A DNA stretch of 64,000 bases from Hydrogenophaga sp. (lineage in GTDB: Bacteria > Pseudomonadota > Gammaproteobacteria > Burkholderiales > Burkholderiaceae_C). The notes beneath the pieces were generated by a model that was given only the letters and a program-made list of their open reading frames with translations, ran no database searches and was not told the DNA's origin. The stretch covers positions 1 to 64,000 of the forward strand of contig NZ_JAHVAB010000084.1 of the NCBI RefSeq assembly GCF_019264445.1, read 5' to 3'. This document shows, piece by piece, positions 50,734-60,000 of the stretch (the stretch's first letter is position 1; the number at the start of each line of letters is the position of its first letter). The translations under genes were made by a program, and so were the position numbers.

Positions 50734-51528
50734 TCAGAGGGCGATCAATTTGAGGCCGGCGTAGGCCAGCAACACGGAAAGGGCGGAGCGAACCACGCGC
50801 TCTGGCGTGTGGCGCATGAGACGCGTGCCGAGCCAGATGCCCGGCAGCGAGCCGGCGAGCAGCTTGGCCAGCAGCGGCCAGTCCACCGAGCCCAGGCTTG
50901 CGTGGCCCAAGCCCGCCACCAGCGTGAGCGGCACGGCATAAGCGATATCAGCAGCCACGATGCGCGGCAGCGGCAGCAGAGGGAACAGCAGCAGCAGCAC
51001 CGACACGCCGATGGCGCCCGCGCCCACCGACGTGAGCGTGACCAGCGTGCCGATCAGCGCGCCAAACAGCACGGGCAGGCTCCAGTGGCGCGCACGTGTG
51101 GCCCGCTGCAACGCCGCGCTGTCGGCCACATGGCGTGTCATCTGCTTGCCACGCGCTGCCTTGTAGAGCATGGCTGCTGCGGTGAGCAAGAGCGCCACAC
51201 CCAGTGTGTTCGTCATCAGCGATTGCACAGTCGCACTCGCCGGGCCGAGCTGGCGGAGCACCCACAGCGTTGCCACGGCGGCGGGCAGGCTGCCCGCGCT
51301 GAGCTGACCCACGACCCGCCACGGCACCAGCTTCTGCCTCGCCAGGCTGACCGTGCCACCCATTTTGGTGAAGGCGGCAAAGAGCAGGTCCGTGCCAACG
51401 GCCAGGTAGGGTTTGACGCCGAAGAAGAAGATCAGGATGGGCGTCATGAGCGAGCCGCCACCCACACCGGTGAGACCCACGATGAGTCCCACAGCGAATC
51501 CGGCCAGGATGATGGCGATGTCAGGCAT
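50734..51528 (-). CDS. TauE/SafE family sulfite/sulfur-anion permease
   Basis: 264 residues from the ATG at 51528; the frame is open to 51606 but those codons overlap the operator repeat. Repeated hydrophobic helices with the family motif IAIILAGFAVGLIVGLTGVGGGSLMTPILIFFFGVKPYLAVGTDLL and its second-half copy GALIGTLVTLTSVGAGAIGVSVLLLLFPLLPLPRIVAADIAYAVPLT. TauE/SafE proteins export sulfite and related anions. As first gene of the cys operon it may prevent sulfite build-up or help sulfate uptake. Confidence 0.88.
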   Translation of the reverse strand: MPDIAIILAGFAVGLIVGLTGVGGGSLMTPILIFFFGVKPYLAVGTDLLFAAFTKMGGTVSLARQKLVPWRVVGQLSAGSLPAAVATLWVLRQLGPASATVQSLMTNTLGVALLLTAAAMLYKAARGKQMTRHVADSAALQRATRARHWSLPVLFGALIGTLVTLTSVGAGAIGVSVLLLLFPLLPLPRIVAADIAYAVPLTLVAGLGHASLGSVDWPLLAKLLAGSLPGIWLGTRLMRHTPERVVRSALSVLLAYAGLKLIAL

Positions 51529-51551
51529 GGCCGAGACTGTAGAGATGCATC

Positions 51552-51590
51552 GATATATCCCAAACGATTTTTTGCTCATGGGGATATATC
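51552..51590. promoter_or_regulatory. Inverted repeat upstream of the cys operon, candidate CysB-type operator
   Basis: GATATATCCC (51552-51561) and GGGATATATC (51581-51590) are perfect ten-base complements with a 19-base spacer, in the only AT-rich stretch between the cys operon and the divergent hypothetical gene. Position 24-62 bases before the tauE-like start fits an activator or repressor site. No regulator gene is adjacent; CysB is a guess. Confidence 0.55.
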
Positions 51591-51693
51591 CAGGCGGCAT
51601 ATGCAAATGCGCGATGTGCCGAATCGCACGCCTGCCGCCCGCTTGTCATGCTTTTGCCGCCGGGTATCGGTCTGACGGGCTTACCATCCGCGC

Positions 51694-52506
51694 ATGCAAA
51701 AGCAGCGCATCCTTGTCAGTGTGGTCGGGTTTTCCGACGTGGAGCGCCATGCGTTGAACACCGTTTTCCGGTTGTCCCAGGAGCGAGAACTTTCGTATGC
51801 ACCCTGGGTGCCCATGGCCGCTCCCGGAACGGTCATTCCTTCCGGCGTGGCACAGGTGGCGCTGGTGGATGGCGAAAGCCTGGAGGCTGTGCTGTCCCAT
51901 GCGAAGGAAATGCCCGCCGGCCAGCGCCTTATCTGGGTGGGTCCGGACGCGCCGGAGCACGCCTGGCGCGTGTTGTCACGCCCCATCGAGTGGGCCGCTG
52001 TGTTGCACGACCTCGACCTGGTATTTGCTGCGCGCCAGATCGATTCAGGTCTGCTGGATCTGGATGTGACGGCGCCGGCCCCGCTGGATCTAGACCTCGA
52101 TATGGACATGGGTGAGTCCGGCGACCTGGTCCGGCGCGCATTGGTGGTCGGTGCCGAAGACCAGGAGGGCACCTACTTGCGCTCGCGCCTGGCCTTGGTG
52201 GGCGTGGGGCACACGGACGAAGTGGTCGACACGCAGGGAGCGCTCGAACTCATGGAGCGAAACCGTTACGTTTGCGGCGTTTTCAATCTGGACGATCACC
52301 GCGTCGACGTCTGGTCTCTGATGCGCCATTTTGTGAGCCGCAATCCGCAGGCCCTCACGTTGGCGACGACGGAGCTCGCGGGACCGCTGGCAGGCTGGTG
52401 GCGCCGCCGCCGGGTGCGCCGCGATGTCCACCGCGTCGGTATCACGGCCCTGCTGGAGCGGCCTTTCCAGCCGCGGCAGGTGTCCCAGTGGCTGGACCTT
52501 ATTTAA
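51694..52506 (+). CDS. Hypothetical protein with degenerate receiver-like domains
   Basis: 270 residues, not assigned to a named family. Residues 1-115 look like an alpha/beta fold (QRILVSVVGFSDVERHALNTVF, RLIWVGPDAP). Residues ~118-143 are an Asp/Leu-rich linker (LDLDVTAPAPLDLDLDMDMG). Residues ~145-270 resemble a response-regulator receiver: RRALVVGAEDQEGTYLRSRL, VCGVFNLDDHRVDVWSL in the phospho-Asp position and LLERPFQPRQVSQWL where receivers have a K-P-F motif (Lys replaced by Arg). No output domain is present. It is divergent from the cys operon and tail to tail with mnmC, overlapping by four bases. Confidence 0.6.
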   Translation: MQKQRILVSVVGFSDVERHALNTVFRLSQERELSYAPWVPMAAPGTVIPSGVAQVALVDGESLEAVLSHAKEMPAGQRLIWVGPDAPEHAWRVLSRPIEWAAVLHDLDLVFAARQIDSGLLDLDVTAPAPLDLDLDMDMGESGDLVRRALVVGAEDQEGTYLRSRLALVGVGHTDEVVDTQGALELMERNRYVCGVFNLDDHRVDVWSLMRHFVSRNPQALTLATTELAGPLAGWWRRRRVRRDVHRVGITALLERPFQPRQVSQWLDLI

Positions 52507-53711
52507 CTGGACGGCTGGCGTCGGGCCTGTTTCCAGGCGAAGCGCGCCGGGTCGAGCGCCCGCAGCAGTTCTTCATCTTCCTCTAAGGCCTTCTCGCGGT
52601 CCATCATGGCGGCGAGGCGGCTGGCGCACCAGGCCGCGAGCGTGATGCCGCGCGATCCCAGGGCGCTCAGCATGTAGAGCCCAGGCTGGCGCGGCACGTC
52701 GGAGATGGGCACCTGACCTCGCCGGTTCCCGGCGGTGGCCATGCGGGCGTACAAGGCGTCGACATCGGGCAGGCCGCCCACCAGCGGCAAGCGGTCAAGA
52801 GACGCACACCGCACCTGCGCCCAGCCCTGCAGCATGCCCTGGCGCAGGTCGTCGCGAAGGCGCTTCGCAGCAGTGGGGCAGAGCGCGTCCAGGTGGGTCG
52901 CGTTGTGCTCGTGGGCTGTCAAGGTCAGGTCGCTGGTGTTCACGCCGCGTTCATAGGTCGAGCCCATGGCCCACATGCGCGCCGGCCACTCGGGAGGCAA
53001 TCCCGTGTCCTCATACAGGGGGATGTAGACCCCGTTGTCTCGTTGTGGCCGCTCGGCCAGGGGCGTGGTGCTCTGCGCGCCCAGGCTCATCTGGCCTTTG
53101 ACGGGGCGCAAAGGCAGGGCATCGGCAGGCATCAGCGCGGACCCTCTGGTCAGCAGCTCGTGGCTGCCGAAGGCTGCCGTGACCACCACCGCATCGGCCC
53201 CGGCCACGAGATCACCCACGGCGTTGAACGCTTGCCACCCGGCGGACGTGGGCAACAGTTGTTGCACGCCGGTGTGCCAGTGGGTGGTGAGCATGCCCAG
53301 GCTATCGGCTTCGGCCAGCCAAGCTTCCACGAGTGCGCGCGGGCGCACCATGGCCGCTGGCCAGCGGCCGGGGTCGTGCCCGCGGTTGTCGACCTCGCAA
53401 ATCTGCCAGCCTTGCCCCTGGGGAACCCCCCGTTCCAGCTCCGCGCGCGTCGCCGCCACGCCCCGTTCGCTGAGGCGTGAGAGCGGTGTGGGTGCGCGTG
53501 TGATGTGGGGGCTGAGCATCCCGACGGGCAGAGCCGACGCCCCCTGTGCCGGGCCATCGGCGGCGTCCACCAGCGTGATCTTCCACCCACGTCGCGCCAG
53601 GGCGGCGCACACGGCGGCACCCGCCAGGCCGGCACCGATCACCAGGGCGTGACGAGACGGGATGGGGGACACGGGGATTGGCGCGGCAGCCTGACCGCGC
53701 CAGGGATTCAT
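52503..53711 (-). CDS. Stand-alone MnmC-type FAD oxidoreductase domain
   Basis: 402 residues. It has the FAD motif [22 protein letters not shown] followed by [25 protein letters not shown], as in the oxidase half of MnmC, and a C-terminal [27 protein letters not shown]. MnmC oxidase removes the carboxymethyl group from cmnm5(s2)U34 in tRNA. In E. coli it is fused to a methyltransferase domain (MnmD), which is absent here. An alternative is another DAAO-family oxidase. The start overlaps the yggX stop by four bases. Confidence 0.68.
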   Translation of the reverse strand: MNPWRGQAAAPIPVSPIPSRHALVIGAGLAGAAVCAALARRGWKITLVDAADGPAQGASALPVGMLSPHITRAPTPLSRLSERGVAATRAELERGVPQGQGWQICEVDNRGHDPGRWPAAMVRPRALVEAWLAEADSLGMLTTHWHTGVQQLLPTSAGWQAFNAVGDLVAGADAVVVTAAFGSHELLTRGSALMPADALPLRPVKGQMSLGAQSTTPLAERPQRDNGVYIPLYEDTGLPPEWPARMWAMGSTYERGVNTSDLTLTAHEHNATHLDALCPTAAKRLRDDLRQGMLQGWAQVRCASLDRLPLVGGLPDVDALYARMATAGNRRGQVPISDVPRQPGLYMLSALGSRGITLAAWCASRLAAMMDREKALEEDEELLRALDPARFAWKQARRQPSS

Positions 53712-53986
53712 TGGCCCGGCGTGGGGGGCACGTAGCCGGCAGCCGCGTCAGCGCCTTCGCCAAAAAAGTGCTTCTCCATCTGACGCGCCAGATACTGGCG
53801 AGCGCGCGCATCGGCCAGATTCAGGCGGTTTTCATTCAGGAGCATGGTCTGGTGCTTGAGCCAGGCCGCCCAGGCTTCCTTGCTCACGCTCTCGTACAAG
53901 CGTTTGCCCATCTCGCCCGGATAAGGGGGGAAGTCCAGGCCTTCGGCTTCCTTGCCAAGCTTGATGCAGTGAACGGTGCGTGCCAT
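53708..53986 (-). CDS. yggX: Probable Fe(2+)-trafficking protein YggX
   Basis: 92 residues, the normal size. It begins [39 protein letters not shown] and has [28 protein letters not shown], both diagnostic of YggX. The single Cys7 is the residue thought important for protecting iron-sulfur clusters against oxidation. It is transcribed with mnmC. An AT-rich stretch with ATATCG lies just upstream (near 54015-54045). Confidence 0.95.
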   Translation of the reverse strand: MARTVHCIKLGKEAEGLDFPPYPGEMGKRLYESVSKEAWAAWLKHQTMLLNENRLNLADARARQYLARQMEKHFFGEGADAAAGYVPPTPGQ

Positions 53987-54259
53987 GGTGATCCTCGGAT
54001 GGGTTAGATGGATTGGTTATATCGAACGGAAGAAATTATTCGTTCCCGGCCCAGCCGATCGTCGGCATGATGCGGGGCTCTTCGTTCTGCGGCGCAGTTC
54101 GCCGGCGGTGGGTGCGGGGCTTTCGGCGCCCGGAAAGCCCGCCACTGTAGCAAGGTTTCGGAGCCCGCCATGCCGGTAGGGCCTGCCGTTCACCCCGCCA
54201 GCCGCCGGGCTCGAGGCGACTTTTTACAATACCGGGGTTCGACCCCATCAGGATTTCTC

Positions 54260-55030
54260 ATGAGTGCATTTCTGGAAGAGCGCGTGCTCAGCGTTCATCA
54301 CTGGACCGACCGGCTGTTCAGCTTCACCACCACGCGCGACACGGCGCTGCGTTTCTCCAATGGGCACTTCACCATGATCGGCCTGCGCGTGGACGGCAAA
54401 CCCCTGCTGCGCGCTTACAGCATCGTGAGCCCGAACTACGCTGACCATCTGGAGTTTTTGAGCATCAAGGTGCAGGACGGCCCGCTGACCTCGCGCCTTC
54501 AGCACATCCAGGTGGGCGACACGGTGATCGTCGGCCGCAAGCCGACCGGTACTTTGCTGGTCGACTACTTGCTGCCGGGCAAGCGCCTGTACCTGCTGGG
54601 CACGGGCACCGGGCTGGCGCCTTTCCTCAGCATCGTGCGTGACCCCGAAACCTATGAGCGCTTTGAGCAGGTCATCGTGGTGCACGGGGTGCGCCAGGTG
54701 AACGAGCTGGCCTACCGCGACCTGCTCTCGAACGACCTCGTCAAGGACGAGATCCTGGGTGAGCTGGTGCAGGGCAAGCTGCTCTACTACCCCACCGTGA
54801 CGCGCGAACCCTTTGTGCACCAGGGCCGCATTCCCCAGCTGTTGGGCGAAGGCGTGATTGCCAAAGACCTGGGCCTGCCTGCTTTCAACGCCGCCGAAGA
54901 CCGCGTGATGATCTGCGGCAGCCCCGAAATGTTGCGCGACCTCAAGGCACTTTGCGAGAAGACCGGCCTGAAGGAAGGCAACACGACCACCCCGGGCGAT
55001 TTCGTGATCGAACGCGCCTTCGTGAGCTGA
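54260..55030 (+). CDS. fpr: Ferredoxin-NADP+ reductase, Fpr (plant-type fold, bacterial class)
   Basis: 256 residues from the ATG at 54260. The FAD-binding motif LLRAYSIVSPNY, the NADPH domain LYLLGTGTGLAPFLSIVRDPETYERFEQVIVVHGVR and VMICGSPEMLRDLKALCEKTGL identify FprA-type reductases; the C-terminus FVIERAFVS is typical. A TACAAT -10-like element (54225-54230) precedes a small hairpin GGGGT-TCG-ACCCC (54234-54246) in the likely 5' leader. It is a different fold from the reductase encoded at 43912-45021. Confidence 0.94.
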   Translation: MSAFLEERVLSVHHWTDRLFSFTTTRDTALRFSNGHFTMIGLRVDGKPLLRAYSIVSPNYADHLEFLSIKVQDGPLTSRLQHIQVGDTVIVGRKPTGTLLVDYLLPGKRLYLLGTGTGLAPFLSIVRDPETYERFEQVIVVHGVRQVNELAYRDLLSNDLVKDEILGELVQGKLLYYPTVTREPFVHQGRIPQLLGEGVIAKDLGLPAFNAAEDRVMICGSPEMLRDLKALCEKTGLKEGNTTTPGDFVIERAFVS

Positions 55031-55045
55031 GGCGGGGGAACTTGC

Positions 55046-55068
55046 GGCAGAGAGCTTGGCTCTCTGCC
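55046..55068 (+). terminator. Hairpin between fpr and dsbB
   Basis: GGCAGAGAGC (55046-55055), loop TTG and GCTCTCTGCC (55059-55068) form a perfect ten-pair stem, 15 bases after the fpr stop. There is no T-run, so termination would be weak or factor-dependent. Confidence 0.45.
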
Positions 55069-55113
55069 TCGTGCCGCGCGTGAAGCGCGGCCTCTCCATT
55101 TTCAGGATCTCCT

Positions 55114-55638
55114 TTGAACGCCTCCGTCTCTTCCGGCCTTTTCTCGCTGCTGGGTCAGCAGCCCCGCCGCATTCTCGGCCTCGTGGCCGCCGCCTGTGTG
55201 GCGATGCTGGCATTCGGGCTGTACCTCCAGCATGTCGTGGGTCTGGAGCCGTGCCCTATGTGCATCGTGCAGCGCTATGCACTGGTGGCGGTGGCGGTGA
55301 TCGCCGGCATCGCTGCCTTGTTGCGCCGCCCGGTGGCTCGCCATACCGGGGTGGTACTGATGGGTGGGTTTGCGGCGTTTGGTGCCTTTGTGGCCGCGCG
55401 CCAGAGTTGGCTCCAGTGGAACCCGCCCGAGATCATGACCTGCGGGCGCGATTTTTTCGGAATGATCGAGGCCTTTCCCCTGCGCCGCGCCATCCCGATG
55501 ATCTTTCGGGGCTCGGGTGACTGTTCGGTGATCGACTGGACCTTTCTGGGTCTGTCGATTGCCAACTGGTCTTTCCTGTGCTTCTCGGCCATCGCCCTGC
55601 TGGCCGTGGCCTTGTGGGTCAAACGCCCCGCTGCCTGA
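55114..55638 (+). CDS. dsbB: Disulfide bond formation protein B
   Basis: 174 residues. Four transmembrane helices (ILGLVAAACVAMLAFGLYLQ, ALVAVAVIAGIAALL, GVVLMGGFAAFGAFVAA, SFLCFSAIALLAVALWV). The quinone-proximal pair is CPMC in LEPCPMCIVQRYALV, and the second periplasmic pair is the Cys in IMTCGRDF and in GSGDCSVIDW. It reoxidises DsbA using quinone. The start is a TTG at 55114 with AGGA six bases before; no ATG is near. Confidence 0.93.
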   Translation: MNASVSSGLFSLLGQQPRRILGLVAAACVAMLAFGLYLQHVVGLEPCPMCIVQRYALVAVAVIAGIAALLRRPVARHTGVVLMGGFAAFGAFVAARQSWLQWNPPEIMTCGRDFFGMIEAFPLRRAIPMIFRGSGDCSVIDWTFLGLSIANWSFLCFSAIALLAVALWVKRPAA

Positions 55639-55662
55639 CCGGGTGCAGGCCCTCGCGGGCCG

Positions 55663-57003
55663 TCAGTTGAGCTTTTTCACCAGCACCTGGCTCTTGCGGT
55701 CCCAGTTGTACTTGCGCTTGCGCGCTTCAGGCAGCCAGTCGGCGCTGACCTGCACAAACCCCCGCTTGATGAACCAGTGCATGGTGCGTGTGGTGAGCAC
55801 GAAGATGCTTTGCAGCCCCTGCGCCTTGGCACGGGCCTCGATGCGCTTGAGCAGCCGTTCACCATCGCCCTGGCTCTGCGTGTCGGGCGATACGGTAAGT
55901 GCGGCCATCTCGCCGGTGCGAGCTTCGGGGTAGGGATAGAGCGCCGCGCAGCCGAAGATCACGCCGTCGTGTTCGATGATGGTGTAGTAGCCCGCGTCGC
56001 GCTCGATCTCGGTGCGGCTGCGCTTGACCAGCGTGCCGTCTTTCTCGAACGGTTCGATGAGCGCCACGATGCCGCTCACGTCGTCCATGGTGGCCTCGCG
56101 CACGCTCTCCAGTTTTTCGTCCACCACCATGGTGCCGATGCCGTCGTGGGTGTAGATCTCCAACAGCAGTGCGCCGTCCACCGCGAACGGCAGGATGTGG
56201 CTGCGTTCCACGCCACCTTCGCAGGCGCGAATGCAGTGCTGCAGGTAGAAGGCGGTGTCGGTGGGCTGCGTGGGTGCCGGCAGGGCGGCCAGCATTTTCT
56301 TCGCGTCGGCCAGTGGCAGTTCGGTGTCGATGTCGCTGTCGGGGTCCTGGTGATCGACACGGATGCCGGGCACCTCGGTGAGGAACATCAGTTTGTCGGC
56401 CTGCAACGCGACCGCCACCGAGGTGGCCACGTCTTCCATGGTGAGGTTGAACGCTTCGCCGGTGGGTGAAAAGCCGAAAGGCGAGAGCAGCACCATGGCG
56501 CCCATGTCCAGCGTGCGCTGAATGCCTTCGGTGTCAACCTTGCGCACCAGGCCCGAGTGCTGGAAGTCCACGCCATCCATCAGGCCCACAGGGCGCGCGG
56601 TGATGAAGTTGCCCGAGATCACCCGTACCGTAGCGCCCGCCATGGGGGTGTTGGGCAGGCCCTGGCTGAAGGCGGCTTCAATTTCATAGCGCAGCTGGCC
56701 CGCTGCTTCCTGCGCGCAATCGAGCGCCACGGGGTCGGTGATGCGCATGCCGTGCGAGTACCTGGCTTCGTGGCCCTTGAGGCGCAGTTGTTCATTCACC
56801 TGCGGACGAAAGCCGTGCACCAGCACAATTTCCACGCCCATGCTCTGGATCAGCGCCAGGTCTTGCGCGAGCTTCTCCAGCTTGCCGGCCGCGATGGCCT
56901 CGCCGGCGATGCCCACGACCAGCGTGTTGCCACGGTGTTTGTGGATATAGGGCGCGACCGAACGGAACCAGGGGACGAAGGTGAAGTTGAAGACGGTGGA
57001 CAT
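55663..57003 (-). CDS. argA: Amino-acid N-acetyltransferase (N-acetylglutamate synthase)
   Basis: 446 residues from the ATG at 57003. First step of arginine synthesis. An amino-acid kinase-like domain (FVPWFRSVAPYIHKHRGNTLVVGIAGEAIAAG, then EIVLVHGFRPQVNEQL) binds arginine, and a C-terminal GNAT domain (GEMAALTVSPDTQSQGDGERLLKRIEARAKAQGLQSIFVLTT) does the acetyl transfer. The same frame is open for 3.6 kb further upstream over hrpA, an artefact of GC-rich codon use. It is divergent from hrpA with 39 bases between the starts. Confidence 0.95.
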   Translation of the reverse strand: MSTVFNFTFVPWFRSVAPYIHKHRGNTLVVGIAGEAIAAGKLEKLAQDLALIQSMGVEIVLVHGFRPQVNEQLRLKGHEARYSHGMRITDPVALDCAQEAAGQLRYEIEAAFSQGLPNTPMAGATVRVISGNFITARPVGLMDGVDFQHSGLVRKVDTEGIQRTLDMGAMVLLSPFGFSPTGEAFNLTMEDVATSVAVALQADKLMFLTEVPGIRVDHQDPDSDIDTELPLADAKKMLAALPAPTQPTDTAFYLQHCIRACEGGVERSHILPFAVDGALLLEIYTHDGIGTMVVDEKLESVREATMDDVSGIVALIEPFEKDGTLVKRSRTEIERDAGYYTIIEHDGVIFGCAALYPYPEARTGEMAALTVSPDTQSQGDGERLLKRIEARAKAQGLQSIFVLTTRTMHWFIKRGFVQVSADWLPEARKRKYNWDRKSQVLVKKLN

Positions 57004-57042
57004 GAGGCGGGTGGCAGGCAGGCGGTAGGCCGGGCGCGGATA

Positions 57043-60000
57043 ATGGCCGGTTGCCCGATTTTGACCGAAGTTCTCCAGTTGTCCTCCACCCCGCTGCACA
57101 TCGAATTTCCCGAATCCCTGCCCGTCTCGGCGCGCCGCCTCGAGATCGAGGCCGCCATGCGCGAGCACCAGGTGGTCATCGTGTGTGGGGAAACCGGATC
57201 GGGCAAGACCACACAGATTCCCAAGATCGCACTGGCCATGGGGCGCGGCAAGTGCAACGCGAAGCCGGGCCAGCGCGGGCAGCTGATTGGCCACACGCAG
57301 CCACGGCGCATTGCGGCTTCCAGCGTGGCCAAGCGCATTGCCGAGGAGCTCAAGACGCCGCTGGGTGAGGTGGTGGGCTACAAGGTGCGCTTTCAGGATC
57401 GACTGAGCAAGGACGCTTCCGTCAAGCTCATGACCGACGGCATCTTGCTCGCCGAAACGCAGACCGACCCGGACCTGCGCGCCTACGACACGATCATCAT
57501 TGACGAGGCGCATGAGCGCAGCCTCAACATCGACTTCCTGCTGGGCTACTTGCGCCAGCTGCTGCCGCGCCGGCCCGATCTGAAAGTCGTCGTCACCTCC
57601 GCCACGATCGACGCCGACCGCTTTGCGCAGTACTTCGCATCGCGCCATGGCCCGGCACCGGTGCTGATGGTGTCGGGTCGCACATTCCCGGTGGAAGTGC
57701 GCTGGCGCCCGTTTGAAGAAAACCGCGACTACGACCTGAACAACGCCATTGCCGATGCGGTGGACGAACTCTGGCGCGGCCCGCAGGGTGGCGACATTCT
57801 GGTGTTCCTGCCCGGTGAGCGCGAGATTCGCGAGGCGGCCGACCACCTGCGCAAGCACCTCAGCCATGTGCCCGCTTTGCGCAACGCCGAGGTGTTGCCC
57901 CTGTTCGCGCGGCTGTCGCAGGCCGAGCAGGACCGCATCTTTCAAGACCACAGCGGCCGGCGCATCGTGCTCTCCACCAACGTGGCCGAAACCTCGCTGA
58001 CGGTGCCTGGCATCCGCTTCGTGATCGATGCCGGTACCGCGCGGGTCAAGCGCTACAGCTTCCGCCAGAAGGTGGAGCAGCTCATGGTCGAGCCGATCAG
58101 CCAGGCCGCGGCCAACCAGCGCGCAGGCCGCTGCGGCCGGGTGGCCGATGGCATCTGCATCCGGCTCTACGACGAGGCGGGCTTCAACGCGCGTCCCCGC
58201 TTCACCGACCCCGAGATCCTGCGCAGCTCGCTGGCCGGTGTGATCCTGCGCATGAAGGCGCTGCGGCTGGGCGCGGTGGAAGATTTCGCGTTCATCGAAG
58301 CGCCGCAAAAGCGCGCCATCGTCGACGGCTACCAGCTGCTCGCCGAGCTCAACGCCGTGGACGAGGCCAACGAGCTCACGCCCATCGGCCAGACGCTTTC
58401 GCGTCTGCCCCTGGACCCACGCGTGGGCCGCATGATTCTGGAGGCGCAGCAGCGCGGCGCGCTCGACGAGGTGCTGGTGATCGCCTCGGCGCTGAGCGTG
58501 CAGGACGTGCGCGACCGCCCGCTGGACAAGCAGGCCCAGGCCGACCAGGCGCATGCGAAGTTCGACGACGAGAAAAGCGAATTCAGCGGCACGCTCAAGC
58601 TCTGGAAGTGGCTGGAGGACAGCAAGGGCGGACACGGCAAAGACCACAAACTCAGCCACCGCCAATACGAGAACCTGCTGCGCGAGAACTTCGTCAACGT
58701 GCGCCGCGTGCGCGAATGGCGCGACATCCACACGCAGTTGCACACGGTGGTGGCCGAGCACCAGTGGAAGCTCAATGACAAACCGGCGAGCTACGAGCAA
58801 CTGCACCTGGCCATGCTGGCCGGCCTGCTGGGCAACGTGGGCCAGAAGCACGAAACGGAAGACTGGTACCTGGGGGCCCGTGGCATCAAGTTCCACCGCC
58901 ATCCCGGCGCCAACCTGAGCAAACGGCCAGGGCGCTGGATCGTGTGCGCCGAGCTGGTGGAAACCACCCGCCTGTTCGGGCGTGGCATCGCCGGCATCGA
59001 GCCGCTGTGGCTGGAGCAGGTGGGCTCTCACCTCATCAAGAAGCAGCTGCTCGACCCGCACTGGGAGAAGAAGGCCGCGCGCGTGACGGCGCTGGAGCGC
59101 GCCACGCTGTACGGCCTGGTGGTTTACAGCAACCGCCGCACCGACTACAGCCGGGTCGACCCTGCTGGCGCGCGCGAAATCTTCATCCGGGAAGCGCTCG
59201 TGGCCGGCGAGTGGGAGACACGCCTGCCGTTCCTGCTGGCCAATCAGAAGCTGGTGAAGCAGGTGGCCGAGCTGGAGCACAAGTCGCGCAGGCAGGATGT
59301 GCTGGTGGACGACGAGCTCATCTACGCGTTCTACGACCAGCAACTGCCTGACCACATTTGCAACGGCGCGGCCATGGAGCGCTGGTACAGCGTCGAGTCG
59401 CGCAGCAACCCCAAGCTGCTGATGCTCACGCGCGAGGAGCTGATGCGCCACGAGGCGGCGGGCATCACCACGCAAACCTTTCCCAAGACCTTGCGCCTGG
59501 GGGGCGTGGATTGCGCCTGCAGCTACCTGCACGAGCCGGGCGACGCCCGCGATGGCCTGTCGGTCACGTTGCCGATCTTTGCGCTCAACCAGGCCAGCGA
59601 AGACCGTTGCGACTGGCTGGTGCCCGGCATGCTCAAGGAGAAAGTGCTCGCGCTGCTCAAGACGCTGCACCAGCGGCCGCGTTCGCGACTGGTGCCATTG
59701 CCTGCCACCGCCGAAAAATTCACGCAGGCGCTCTGCGAGCCGGCGGCCTTTGGCGCCGGCAATCTGCTGGATGCCGTGCTCAAGCTCGTGCGCGAAGCCA
59801 CGCAGCTCGATATCCAGCGCAACGACATCAAGGTCGACATGCTGAGCGCGCACCACTTCATGCACTTGCGCGTGGTGGACGAGCACGGACGCCAGTTGGG
59901 CCAGGGCCGCAACCTGGCCGCGCTCAAGGCCGAGCTGGGTACCCAGGCGCGTGGCGCGTTCCAGGCGCTGGCTTCTCTCAAGATGGACAGCCTGCGCCCC

